From JBGTFE01 sp036403235 (GTDB taxonomy: Bacteria; Acidobacteriota; Blastocatellia; Pyrinomonadales; Pyrinomonadaceae): DNA of 64,000 bases. A program made the translations under genes and the position numbers. Below, piece after piece: positions 31,951 to 39,838 of the stretch. Below the pieces are notes generated by a model. The model was given only the letters and a program-made list of their open reading frames with translations. It ran no database searches and was not told the DNA's origin. Location of the stretch: assembly GCA_036403235.1 (NCBI GenBank), contig DASWRI010000017.1, positions 37,753 through 101,752 of the forward strand, written 5' to 3'. How positions within the stretch are numbered: the first letter of the stretch is position 1; each line of letters begins with the position of its first letter.

Positions 31951-32295
31951 TTATTTTTCCTCGTCGCGGCCGTGCGCGTGTGCGGGCGGCGAAGTTGCTT
32001 CGACGGCAGTAAAATTTTCGAGAATCTTGTATGTATGTTTCGCGCCCTTCGGCACAGTCCACGAATCGCCTTTTTCGAGAATCAGCATTTGTCCTTCGAG
32101 ATGCAGCTCGGCGCGCCCCTTGACGACGTAGCCGACCGTTTCATATTCGCGCGTGTGTTCTTCCATTGTGCCGCCCGGTTCCTGATTTTCCCAGAGCCGC
32201 ATCGCTACGTTTACGCCCGAAGCCAGATATTTTTGTCCCATTTCGCCGTGCGGCGAATTTCCCGACATAACCTTTTGCACCGATGTGTCACCCAT
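31951..32295 (-). CDS. Small cupin-domain protein
   Basis: 114 residues, cytosolic. A single conserved beta-barrel: NVAMRLWENQEPGGTMEEHTREYETVGYVVKGRAELHLEG is the first cupin motif (shown in parts: GGTMEEHTREYETVGYV), and ILEKGDSWTVPKGAKHTYKI the second. Metal ligands would be the His in EEHTREYE, the Glu and the late His in GAKHTY. The His-rich end (PPAHAHGRDEEK) may add a metal site. Ribosome site AAGGAGGAAAACG. Such stand-alone cupins have very diverse roles, from isomerases to sensors. Convergent with RRM gene 2, with a hairpin between. Confidence 0.9.
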   Translation of the reverse strand: MGDTSVQKVMSGNSPHGEMGQKYLASGVNVAMRLWENQEPGGTMEEHTREYETVGYVVKGRAELHLEGQMLILEKGDSWTVPKGAKHTYKILENFTAVEATSPPAHAHGRDEEK

Positions 32296-32432
32296 TGCTC
32301 GTTTTCCTCCTTGTTTGAAGTATAAATTCGAGCAATAGACGTGCCAGATTGATTTCCGGTTGAATGTGAGTTTTTACGATACGAATTTGAGGATTTTCCG
32401 TTTTTGCGGCGTTTGAAAATCGTTCAGACGGT

Positions 32433-32948
32433 TTAATTTTTGCGATAGCGACGGGCGGTTTTCGGCTTTTGCGTAGATTGGGGCGGCGTCTGTTTTTGAA
32501 GCTTGTCCTGCTCGACGTCCTGCGGCGCTTTCTGAATTTCAAAATCACGATTGCCCGCCGGCTTTCCGTCGATAAAAACATCAATTCGGTACATTCCCGG
32601 CGTCCAGATGCCTTCGGGCTTGCCCGTAAAATTTACGCGATTTTGGTTGCCGCTGGTTTTGTAGCTGACGGTAATGACTTTCGTTTCGGGTTTGACGCCC
32701 GCGACTTTGACGGCGACGAGATTCATTTTGACGGTTGCCGGTTTGAGCGAGTTTAAGCGAACGATACAGTAAATCGGAATATCTCTCGTGAAAAAAATGT
32801 CGGTTTCCTCGCCCGCTTTTCCGCTGCCGTTATCGCGCGCGAGAGAAATCGTGTCGACCGCGACTTCGTCGCCGGTCGGCTGCCCGGCCTGACCGAAGGC
32901 GCTAAAGCTGAAAATTAAACCGCACAACAATATAAGAATAACTTTCAC
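32433..32948 (-). CDS. Secreted protein of unknown function
   Basis: 171 residues starting with GTG; CGGAG lies nine bases before it. Signal peptide (ILILLCGLIFSFSAFGQ). The mature part is an all-beta domain: EETDIFFTRDIPIYCIVRLNSL, MNLVAVKVAGVKPETKVITVSY, GIWTPGMYRIDVFIDGKPAGNRDFEIQ. It looks like an Ig-like/DUF-type fold that may bind a partner. The tail is Lys/Gln/Pro-rich and basic (KTARRYRKN). I do not recognise the family. It sits between the VanW fusion gene and the cupin gene on the same strand, more than 100 bases from each. Confidence 0.78.
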   Translation of the reverse strand: MKVILILLCGLIFSFSAFGQAGQPTGDEVAVDTISLARDNGSGKAGEETDIFFTRDIPIYCIVRLNSLKPATVKMNLVAVKVAGVKPETKVITVSYKTSGNQNRVNFTGKPEGIWTPGMYRIDVFIDGKPAGNRDFEIQKAPQDVEQDKLQKQTPPQSTQKPKTARRYRKN

Positions 32949-33062
32949 GAATTTGGCTCCGAAAATTTTTGACAGATTTTGAATATTCTCAGTTTATTGG
33001 TGCGGTAACTTTAATTTTAGTTGCTTTGGGCGCAAAATTTTATTTTCTAGAGCATAAACCGC

Positions 33063-34802
33063 TTATTTGATAAATTTTTCAATTTCGCGCCGCAGCCGTC
33101 CGGCGTCGCCGGCTTCGATATTTATTACGCCTTCGAGATTACCCAGACCGCACGCGCCGGAAGCGATGACCGGAATTTTCCGGGCGGCGGCTTGCAGAAG
33201 ACGGCGCGGTTTGTGCTCGACAAAAGCGGGTAAAACGACCAAATCGGCTTTTCCGAGCCAATCGTCAGCGCCTTTTTCCCAATCAAATTCGCGCCAGAAA
33301 TCGGCGTCTTCGATAATCGCTCCGAGCGTGACGATTTTGGCGTCCAATCCGCGAACGGCCTCGCGCAGCTCGTAACAGCCTTTGCGTCCGACGGTCGACG
33401 CCGGAAAAACGATGGTGAATTTTTCGTTCTCGGCGCGCTCGACGCTTTTCGCTTCAGGCAGCTTCCAGCTCAAAAGTTTTGTTTTGTCCGGGAAAAGCGA
33501 GGCGATTCGCGTGTGCGGCGTGATGATTTTCCGCGCGTTCCGCAAAGCTTCCGTTTCGGCCTCGACGAGCCATTCTTCAGCGCGAAAATCGCCTAAAGTC
33601 GTGCTTTGCGCGTGAAGCGACGCGGCGTCGTCGAGACTTTTTTGCAGCTCGCTCATCGGCAGGGCGTTCATCAAAACATCAAAAGTTCGGCCGCCCAGAA
33701 CACCGTTTTTCCATAAAAACGGCAAAAGATTTTGCGAGACGACGACGTGCAGAACGTCATAAGACAAATTTCGCGCAAAGCTTTCCGCCAGTTTTTCCGA
33801 CATTTCGAGCAGAGCCTTTTGACGACGCGCGCCCTGCGCGGCAAGCCGGCGTGAGCGAAAGGAGCGCACGAGCGTCGCCGAAAAACTCTGCCTGATTTTA
33901 GCGAATCCTTTTGTGTTCCAGGCGTAATTCGCCTTTCGAAAACGGCGGCCGTCGAGCGGCACAAACAAAAAATCCTTTTCGTTTCGCGCCTGCTCGACGT
34001 AAGCGTCAAATTCGGGCGCAAATTCGTCGAGCAAAAACGCCGTCCGCCCGAAATCCGAATTCGCCACGGCCTTTAAGCTTCTGAAACAGCTTTCGACGCC
34101 GCACGTCGCGCAATTATTGATTGAATCGGATTTTACCGGCGCATTCTCGCGTTTTGTGATTTGAAACAAATTTTGATTTTTCGCCTCGCCTTTGAATGTT
34201 ACGGTCAGGTGGTCTTTGCCGAGTTTGGCTTCGATGCGAAATGCGGTCTTTGATTTGAAACGCAAATCGACGTAATTCCAGAAAACCGTCGCATCGCGTC
34301 CCTTTTCGGCGAGCGAACCGGCGACGATTTGCGTATGCGCGTGGCGTTCGACGATTTCAAAATTTGAGCGCAGGGCCGCGTCGTAAAGCGCGTTTGAAAG
34401 CTGGCAGAGACCTCCGCCGACGTTTGGAATAACGCAGCCTTCGCGCAGCTCGCGTCCTTCGACATAGCCTTTCAGACGGCCCGCCCGGCCGACGTGTTTC
34501 CAGAAACTGAACACTTCGCCGGCGGGAATTTCCAGCTTGTCGAGCCGCTTTATCGCCAGCCGCAGATTATGAACTTTTCCCGCCAGCAGAAATCTCTCTT
34601 CTGCGCTGCTTTGCGTCCAGAGCGGCGTCTTCGATTCGGCGAAAATTGATTTTGCGCCGGTTTTATCGGCTTTCGGAAATTTACGAAGTTTTTTGTCAAA
34701 CGAATTTTCGAGCCCGCGTTTTATCTGAAGCAGGGCGGCTTTAATTTTGAAAATCGATGCTTGAGCGAGCGTGTGAAATTTGGTGTCCGAGTCCTTCTGC
34801 AT
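33063..34802 (-). CDS. VanW-like domain fused to a glycosyltransferase-like domain
   Basis: 579 residues, no signal peptide. Residues about 75-215 are a VanW domain: EVFSFWKHVGRAGRLKGYVEG, VIPNVGGGLCQLSNALYDAA, IVERHAHTQIV, ATVFWNYVDLRFK. A linker with CATCGVESCF follows, which looks like a small metal-binding knuckle. Residues about 270-579 resemble a GT-B type glycosyltransferase, with HVVVSQNLLPFLWKNG, a middle hinge and the C-terminal EKFTIVFPASTVGRKGCYELREA, VVLPAFVEHKPRRLLQAAARKIPVIAS. VanW is linked to glycopeptide resistance loci but its activity is unknown. The fusion suggests action on a cell-wall glycan or lipid-linked sugar. It starts 48 bases after crtY. Confidence 0.85.
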   Translation of the reverse strand: MQKDSDTKFHTLAQASIFKIKAALLQIKRGLENSFDKKLRKFPKADKTGAKSIFAESKTPLWTQSSAEERFLLAGKVHNLRLAIKRLDKLEIPAGEVFSFWKHVGRAGRLKGYVEGRELREGCVIPNVGGGLCQLSNALYDAALRSNFEIVERHAHTQIVAGSLAEKGRDATVFWNYVDLRFKSKTAFRIEAKLGKDHLTVTFKGEAKNQNLFQITKRENAPVKSDSINNCATCGVESCFRSLKAVANSDFGRTAFLLDEFAPEFDAYVEQARNEKDFLFVPLDGRRFRKANYAWNTKGFAKIRQSFSATLVRSFRSRRLAAQGARRQKALLEMSEKLAESFARNLSYDVLHVVVSQNLLPFLWKNGVLGGRTFDVLMNALPMSELQKSLDDAASLHAQSTTLGDFRAEEWLVEAETEALRNARKIITPHTRIASLFPDKTKLLSWKLPEAKSVERAENEKFTIVFPASTVGRKGCYELREAVRGLDAKIVTLGAIIEDADFWREFDWEKGADDWLGKADLVVLPAFVEHKPRRLLQAAARKIPVIASGACGLGNLEGVINIEAGDAGRLRREIEKFIK

Positions 34803-34850
34803 ACTGCTAAACGAATTTTACCGGAAAATATTAATTTGTCGAGCGCGTTT

Positions 34851-36017
34851 TTATTTAACCAGATTTTTGGCCGCAATCTTTATCGCCGCCTTTGCAAACG
34901 ACGCGCGCGGGACGCTTTTCATAATCCTTAAATCTTCCGCGCGAGAAGTATCTTCGTCAAGAAATTTTAAGATTTGCGAGGCCGGATTCCGCGAAAAAAG
35001 CAAGGTGAAAACGTCGTCGGCCGCGTGTTTTTTGGTCAATAAAACATTGAGCAAAACCGAATCGAGAAAAGATTTCCAGTTTGAACTTGTGATTTCAGAT
35101 TTCTGATGTTTAATTGAATTTGTTTCGAGCGACTCAATCAATTTTTTTAATCGTCTCTGCGTTCGCGCGAAGCTGTAGCCGGTCGAGGGCTTGACGTAGC
35201 CGGCGGCCATTCCGATTCTGATTGTTTGCGGCGCGCCTCGCGCTTCGTGCGGCTCGTCCGACATCGGAATGACGCCGCTTTCGATTTCGAGAATCGCGAA
35301 TTTTTCGATGCGCAAAACTTCCGAGATATATTTTCGCAGATAAAATTCGTATTCTTCTTTGGTTAAAAGTTTTTCGGAAAAAATCGTAAATTCAACCAGC
35401 GCCTTTGTCTCGGAAAAAGGCAGAACATAAGCGAAGCGGCAATCGCCTGCTTGTTCGACGCGAAAATCGAAAAGCGTCGGCTCGTCCGGCTTGAAAAACG
35501 GTTTTTCGGTTTCAAACAGCCAGCCGCGAAAATGCTGCCAGAGATTTTGATGTTTCGGATTGTCGTAACTTTTGCGCGTAAAGCTGTCGAAAACAAATTC
35601 TCCGGCGATGAAATCGCCTTTATCGGTTGTCACCCTAGCGTTTTCGACGCTTTCAATCGAGGCCTGAAGAAACGTAAAATTCGGATTTTGGCGGATTCTG
35701 GCGAAAACGAATTCGTAAAAATCTTTGGCGCGAATCATTTTGTACGCGTATTCGCCCAAATCGAGAAACTTTGAAAATCCGCGCGTCCCGTGAAACCAGA
35801 CGCCCGTCCAGCGCCGGAAAACGATTTGCTCAAACGCGCCGCCCGCGCCCGTTTCCCAGAAACACCAGGTATGGTCGTTTCGGGTTTTCGCGTCGCGGTC
35901 GATGATGAGAATTTTTTTGTCCCGGAGAACGCTTTCATCGAGATAAAACGCGAGGCTGAGCCCCGCCAATCCGCCGCCCGCGATAATGTAATCGAAAGAG
36001 TTTTCCGCCACAATCAA
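34851..36017 (-). CDS. crtY: Lycopene cyclase, CrtY family
   Basis: 388 residues. N-terminal FAD/NAD-binding motif YIIAGGGLAGLSLAFYL, then IDRDAKTRNDHTWCFWE, a hallmark of CrtY, and later FDSFTRKSYDNPKHQNLWQHFRG (partly shown: NLWQHFRGW), FFKPDEPTLFDFRV, RFAYVLPFSETKALVEFT and GYVKPSTGYSFARTQ. CrtY converts lycopene to beta-carotene, the substrate of the CrtO-type ketolase at 16801. The first codon is TTG in a TTGA overlap with the stop of the patatin gene; GTG two codons on is the alternative. Overlap means translational coupling with a lipid hydrolase, an unusual partner. Confidence 0.92.
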   Translation of the reverse strand: MIVAENSFDYIIAGGGLAGLSLAFYLDESVLRDKKILIIDRDAKTRNDHTWCFWETGAGGAFEQIVFRRWTGVWFHGTRGFSKFLDLGEYAYKMIRAKDFYEFVFARIRQNPNFTFLQASIESVENARVTTDKGDFIAGEFVFDSFTRKSYDNPKHQNLWQHFRGWLFETEKPFFKPDEPTLFDFRVEQAGDCRFAYVLPFSETKALVEFTIFSEKLLTKEEYEFYLRKYISEVLRIEKFAILEIESGVIPMSDEPHEARGAPQTIRIGMAAGYVKPSTGYSFARTQRRLKKLIESLETNSIKHQKSEITSSNWKSFLDSVLLNVLLTKKHAADDVFTLLFSRNPASQILKFLDEDTSRAEDLRIMKSVPRASFAKAAIKIAAKNLVK

Positions 36018-36802
36018 ATTTTTTCCGGGAAAATTAATTTTTTAATCTCGTCGATTTTTTCGCGCGCGGCTTCTTCGCCGAGCTTGACGAATTCGTCCAT
36101 TTTGCCCATTTCGTCGGGCCGTAGATGAGCGATTTGCGGGATGATGACGACGTCGGCGCGGTAGTGATGCGACTTCGAAGCGGCGCGCAAAAGCATCAGC
36201 GCGGACTGGAAAAAAATTCCGAGAAGCGTCGAAGGACTGCCCCAGTAGGAATTGCCGCAGGCAAGCACGTCGACCGCGATGACGATTTCCGCGCCGAGCT
36301 TTCTGACGGCTTTGGTCGGAACGGGCGCGACCACGCCGCCGTCGATTAATTTTCGGCCGTCACCGTCTTCGAGCGGCATAAAAACGCCGGGAATCGCGCA
36401 GCTCGCGCGCACGGCAAACGGCAAATCTCCCTCTTTGAGCCACACTTCGTCGCCCGTTTCCAAATCGCAGGCGACCGCCGTAAAGGGAATCGGCAAATCG
36501 GCGAAATCCCTGTGCGGAAAATGCTTTTTGATAAAATTGCCCATCGGCGCGTTTGATAAAAGCCCTTTCGGCGAATACGAAAATCCGGCCATCGCGCGCC
36601 AGTTTATCTTGCGGCTGAAAGTCATTATTTCGTCAATCGTCAAGCCCGAAGCGTAGGCCGCGCCGGCAAACGAGCCGGCCGACGTGCCCGCTATAAAGTC
36701 AACCGGAATCGAGTGTTCGGCGAAAACCTTTAAAACGCCCAGGTGAGCAAATCCGCGCGCCGCGCCGCCGGAAAGCGCCAGACCGACTTTTTTTCGTTCC
36801 AT
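36014..36802 (-). CDS. Patatin-like phospholipase (RssA type)
   Basis: 262 residues, cytosolic. Oxyanion-hole motif ALSGGAARGFAHLGVLKVF, nucleophile elbow AGTSAGSFAGAAYA (Ser about residue 41), and catalytic Asp in LIDGGVVAPVPTKAV. These three elements define bacterial patatins, Ser-Asp dyad lipid acyl hydrolases. Length is the short stand-alone form like E. coli RssA. The stop overlaps the start of crtY, so membrane-lipid or carotenoid-ester metabolism may be linked to cyclase synthesis (inference). Upstream lies a small acidic protein gene. Confidence 0.93.
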   Translation of the reverse strand: MERKKVGLALSGGAARGFAHLGVLKVFAEHSIPVDFIAGTSAGSFAGAAYASGLTIDEIMTFSRKINWRAMAGFSYSPKGLLSNAPMGNFIKKHFPHRDFADLPIPFTAVACDLETGDEVWLKEGDLPFAVRASCAIPGVFMPLEDGDGRKLIDGGVVAPVPTKAVRKLGAEIVIAVDVLACGNSYWGSPSTLLGIFFQSALMLLRAASKSHHYRADVVIIPQIAHLRPDEMGKMDEFVKLGEEAAREKIDEIKKLIFPEKI

Positions 36803-36821
36803 AAATTTATTTATCTAAAGC

Positions 36822-37004
36822 TCATCTCTGCGCCGTCGGATTGGTTGTATTTTCCTTTTCTTCGTCGGTCAAAAGCTCTTCTAATCTGGCGTATGAGCCG
36901 ATGCTCTCAATCGGCAAATTGTCTATTTTCTCCGGTTCGGCCGGCTGCTCTGACAAATTTACGTCTTCCGGGTTTGAGTTTTCCATCGTTTCTTCCTGAT
37001 TCAT
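36822..37004 (-). CDS. Small acidic protein of unknown function
   Basis: 60 residues, no membrane span: NQEETMENSNPEDVNLSEQP, ESIGSYARLEELLTDEEKEN, TTNPTAQR. Strongly acidic and probably disordered, with one short helix (YARLEELLTDEEK). Start ATG 37004 follows GAAGGGAG; the frame runs on to 37034 but without another ribosome site. It ends 20 bases before the patatin gene, so it heads a three-gene unit with patatin and crtY. Function unknown. Confidence 0.6.
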   Translation of the reverse strand: MNQEETMENSNPEDVNLSEQPAEPEKIDNLPIESIGSYARLEELLTDEEKENTTNPTAQR

Positions 37005-37079
37005 TCGTTTCTCCCTTCTCGGATTTTTTAACACAAATTGATTTTAACTTTTGTTTATGAAAAACTTAAACCTCCGAAT

Positions 37080-38456
37080 ATGACTCCGCAGGAATCGATA
37101 CAATTGCAGCGAACGGCGACGAGCGCGGACATCGCGGCGGGCGAGAAAGTTTGTCCGGTCTGCTCGCGCGAAACCCGCGACGAATACGTTCCGCTCATCG
37201 CGCTGGCCGAAGATTTGCAGGCCTTGATTCGCGCCAACGCGCCCGATACAAGCTTGTTCGAAGCCGTCTGCGCGCGCTGCATGCGTCTTTTTGAACGCGC
37301 CAAAGAGCAGATTTTGAGCGAAGCCGCGATGACAAAGGACGGCTCGCACGTGCTTTCGACGCCGCTCCGCCTGGACGCCGACGAGCGTTTTAGCGGAAAA
37401 GACGTCTGCATCGCCTTTCTGGATTCGGGATTTTACCCGCACGTCGATTTGACGACGCCGGACAATCGCATTCTGGCTTATCAAAATATGAGCGCCAAAG
37501 ACGGCGAAATCGCGTCGCTTTTTCAGCCCGACGTGGCGAGCTGGCACGGGATGATGACTTCGGTCGTGGCGGCCGGGAACGGCTCGCTCTCGAACGGCTT
37601 TTATCGCGGAATCGCGCCGGACGCGGGCGTCGTGCTGGTCAAGCTGGCGCGCACCGGGAGAATTACCGACCAGAATATTCAGGACGGACTCGAATGGATT
37701 TTGGAAAACCGCGCGAAATTCAACATCAAAATCGTCAACATCTCGGCGGGCGGCGACTACGAGCAGAGCTATCTGCACGACTCGCTTTCACAAACGGTCG
37801 AAGAATGCGTCGCGCAGGGGATAACGGTCGTGTGCGCCGTCGGCAACGCCGGACATCTCGCGAATCATCCGGTTTTTCCGCCCGCGAGCTCGCCTTCGTG
37901 CATCGCCGTCGGCGGGCTCGACGACCAGAATTCGATAAATCGCGCGCGCCGCGGCATGTATCGTTCAAGTTACGGCCCGACGCTCGACGGCTTGCAAAAA
38001 CCGGAAATAATCGCGCCTTCGATTTGGGTTCCCGCGCCGATTCTGCCGAATACGCCGACGGCGCAGCAAGCCGAGTTTTTGGAAAAGCTCGATAAAGCCG
38101 AGGACGCGGAGCTTCACTCGATAATCGAGACAAATCCCGGCATCGAGCCGGAGCTCGACGCCGCGCTCGACCGTCCGGCCTATATGATTCGACAGATTAT
38201 CGCGCTCAAGCTCCGTCAGGAAAACGTCATCACAAAGCATTACAAATACGTCGACGGGACGTCGTTTTCCGCGCCGATTGTCTCGTCGGTCATCGCGCAG
38301 ATGCTCGAAGCCAACCCGAAGCTTTCGCCGCAGCAGATAAAAAGAATCTTGATTTCGACCGCCGAACGCCTGCCGCACTACGAAGTCGACCGTCAGGGCT
38401 GGGGCGTCATCGACCCGCGCCGCGCCGTCGAAGCGGCGCTCGCCTTTACCGAATAA
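37080..38456 (+). CDS. Cytosolic S8 (subtilisin-like) serine peptidase
   Basis: 458 residues without a signal peptide. Catalytic Asp in CIAFLDSGFYPHVD, His in ASWHGMMTSVVAAGNG, oxyanion Asn in CAVGNAGHLANH and Ser in DGTSFSAPIVSSVIAQML. The N-terminal 100 residues hold two Cys pairs (VCPVCSRET and CARCMRLF) that look like a zinc site, in place of the usual pro-peptide. A 90-residue insertion rich in acidic residues and Pro (about residues 315-390) separates the Asn and Ser regions. ATG 37080 is the first ATG in frame after a TTG at 37038. Probably an intracellular subtilase with metal-stabilised N-terminus. The second 21-bp array starts 10 bases after its stop. Confidence 0.88.
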   Translation: MTPQESIQLQRTATSADIAAGEKVCPVCSRETRDEYVPLIALAEDLQALIRANAPDTSLFEAVCARCMRLFERAKEQILSEAAMTKDGSHVLSTPLRLDADERFSGKDVCIAFLDSGFYPHVDLTTPDNRILAYQNMSAKDGEIASLFQPDVASWHGMMTSVVAAGNGSLSNGFYRGIAPDAGVVLVKLARTGRITDQNIQDGLEWILENRAKFNIKIVNISAGGDYEQSYLHDSLSQTVEECVAQGITVVCAVGNAGHLANHPVFPPASSPSCIAVGGLDDQNSINRARRGMYRSSYGPTLDGLQKPEIIAPSIWVPAPILPNTPTAQQAEFLEKLDKAEDAELHSIIETNPGIEPELDAALDRPAYMIRQIIALKLRQENVITKHYKYVDGTSFSAPIVSSVIAQMLEANPKLSPQQIKRILISTAERLPHYEVDRQGWGVIDPRRAVEAALAFTE

Positions 38457-38466
38457 TTGCCGACGG

Positions 38467-38697
38467 TAGAAACTTTTTTACGGTAACAGTTCAGACCGTT
38501 ACGATATCGGTTCAGCCCGTACCGGCGTCAGTTCAGAGCGTTACGTCGCCAATTCAAGCCATTACGGCGTCACTTCAAAAGGCGACGAAGCCGGTTCAGA
38601 ACGCTGCGGCGTCAATTCAAAACATAGCGACATAAGTTTATGCGGTTTCGGTATTGGTTCAGAGCGTTACGAGGCTGATTCAGACTTTTGCATAATA
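38467..38697. repeat. Degenerate 21-bp tandem array 2
   Basis: Eleven units, consensus RRTTCAGANCGTTACGGCGTC, with exact 21-base phase throughout (units begin at 38488, 38509, 38530 and so on). Read as codons in one frame the units give [VIL]Q-x-[VAI]-T-x-[SP] heptapeptides with stops at 38632 and at the end. No start codon precedes it. It occupies most of the gap 38457-38767. Confidence 0.8.
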
Positions 38698-38701
38698 AAA
38701 A

Positions 38702-38743
38702 ATAGGTTTTAAGAATTGTCTAAAACAAATTCCTAAAACCTAT
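38702..38743. terminator. Hairpin between convergent genes
   Basis: ATAGGTTTTAAGAATTG pairs imperfectly with CAAATTCCTAAAACCTAT. Lies between array 2 and the convergent zinc-ribbon gene. Confidence 0.55.
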
Positions 38744-38767
38744 AACCCAAACCAAAAAAACAAAAAA

Positions 38768-39592
38768 CTATTGCTTATTACTCGTCGCGGGCGTTCCGGC
38801 GGGCGCGCCCGAAGGCGGCGTCTGGCGCGTCGGCGAAGGCGTCGGCGGGCGGATTACGGTCGGCGAAAGCGTTGCTCTCGGAGTCGCGTCGGGCGAGGTT
38901 GTCGGGCTCGCGCTCGGACTGGCGCTCGGACTCGGACTGGGACTCGGCGTGCGCGTTGGCGCCGGCGTTTTCAGATTCGAGTTGGTGTTGATAGTAGAGA
39001 GATTCGTGCCGAGATTGTAATTCGTATTGGAATAAGTGTTGCCGTATTCAAGATTGGTCGCCGGAATATTGACGTTTGAATTGACGCTCAAATTCATATT
39101 TTCGGGCGGATTCGTGTTGATATTGACGTTTGCGTTTTTGTCGTTGCCGTTAAAAGCCCAGAACAAACCGCCGATTCCGCCGAGAACGACGATGGTCAGC
39201 AAAATTGTCGTGACGACGATAAGCGCCGTGTTCGATTTCGCCGTCGGCGGAGGCGGATAATAAGCCGCCTGTTTCGGGCGAACTTTCTGCTCGCGTATTT
39301 CCTCGCGCGTCGGGATGACGATGCGCGGCGCGTCCGACGATTCAATTGGCTCGACCGCCGTATCTTCGACAAATTCGGGCGGCTCGGACGGAACAACGGC
39401 CGCAGCCGTCGCCGGTTTGTCTTTTCTGATAATTGTTTCTTCGCCGAAATCATCGGCTTCCTCTTCGGCTCCGATGCTCGGAAGCTCCGTAAAATTCGGC
39501 TGGCTTTCGTCGACCAGAGGCGTCCCGTCCTTTGTGCAAAATCTCAGGATTTCTTCATCATATTCGGTCTGGCAAGTCGGGCAATATTTCAT
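38768..39592 (-). CDS. Zinc-ribbon membrane protein with Asn-rich and Pro/Ser/Thr-rich exterior
   Basis: 274 residues. Begins MKYCPTCQTEYDEEILRFC, a zinc-ribbon opening widespread in Acidobacteria, followed by an acidic segment, one transmembrane helix (TALIVVTTILLTIVVLGGIGG), an Asn-rich stretch (NVNINTNPPENMNLSVNSN) and a tail of TPSPSPSPSASPSASPTTSP repeats. The outer part is disordered and probably O-glycosylatable. The start is uncertain: an in-frame ATG at 39658 would add 22 residues, but homologues start at MKYC. No ribosome site is clear. Function unknown; the family is usually annotated only by the ribbon. Confidence 0.8.
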   Translation of the reverse strand: MKYCPTCQTEYDEEILRFCTKDGTPLVDESQPNFTELPSIGAEEEADDFGEETIIRKDKPATAAAVVPSEPPEFVEDTAVEPIESSDAPRIVIPTREEIREQKVRPKQAAYYPPPPTAKSNTALIVVTTILLTIVVLGGIGGLFWAFNGNDKNANVNINTNPPENMNLSVNSNVNIPATNLEYGNTYSNTNYNLGTNLSTINTNSNLKTPAPTRTPSPSPSPSASPSASPTTSPDATPRATLSPTVIRPPTPSPTRQTPPSGAPAGTPATSNKQ

Positions 39593-39696
39593 ATTTTCGG
39601 AAAGTTTCGGAGCCTTTTTCGGATTTTCTAAATCTGTGCAACAATTTCTACTACGCATTTTAGCACGAATTGTTTTCGATGTTACAAGAGAAAGCT

Positions 39697-39833
39697 TTAA
39701 CCACAGAGACACAGAGACACAGAGGAAATTAAACAGGAGGCACAGGATTTACAGGATAGATTGTTTTTTATACGCTTCATCTGTGTAAATCTGTGGCTGA
39801 TTTTCTTAAAAAACTCTGTGTCTCTGTGGTAAA
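39697..39833. repeat. Nested word-repeat hairpin (CCACAGAGACACAGAG outer, CAGGATTTACAGGAT inner)
   Basis: Outer arms AACCACAGAGACACAGAG and CTCTGTGTCTCTGTGGT; the inner loop carries CACAGGATTTACAGGATAGA and a TCTGTGTAAATCTGTGGCTG. It lies directly upstream of the desaturase ATG at 39839, so it may form part of its leader. Confidence 0.7.
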
Positions 39834-39838
39834 TATCA

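Noticed and set aside
38467..38697. CRISPR array
   Set aside because: Units are degenerate, adjoin without unique spacers and have 21-bp period; no cas genes are near. The same holds for the arrays at 19051 and 63797.
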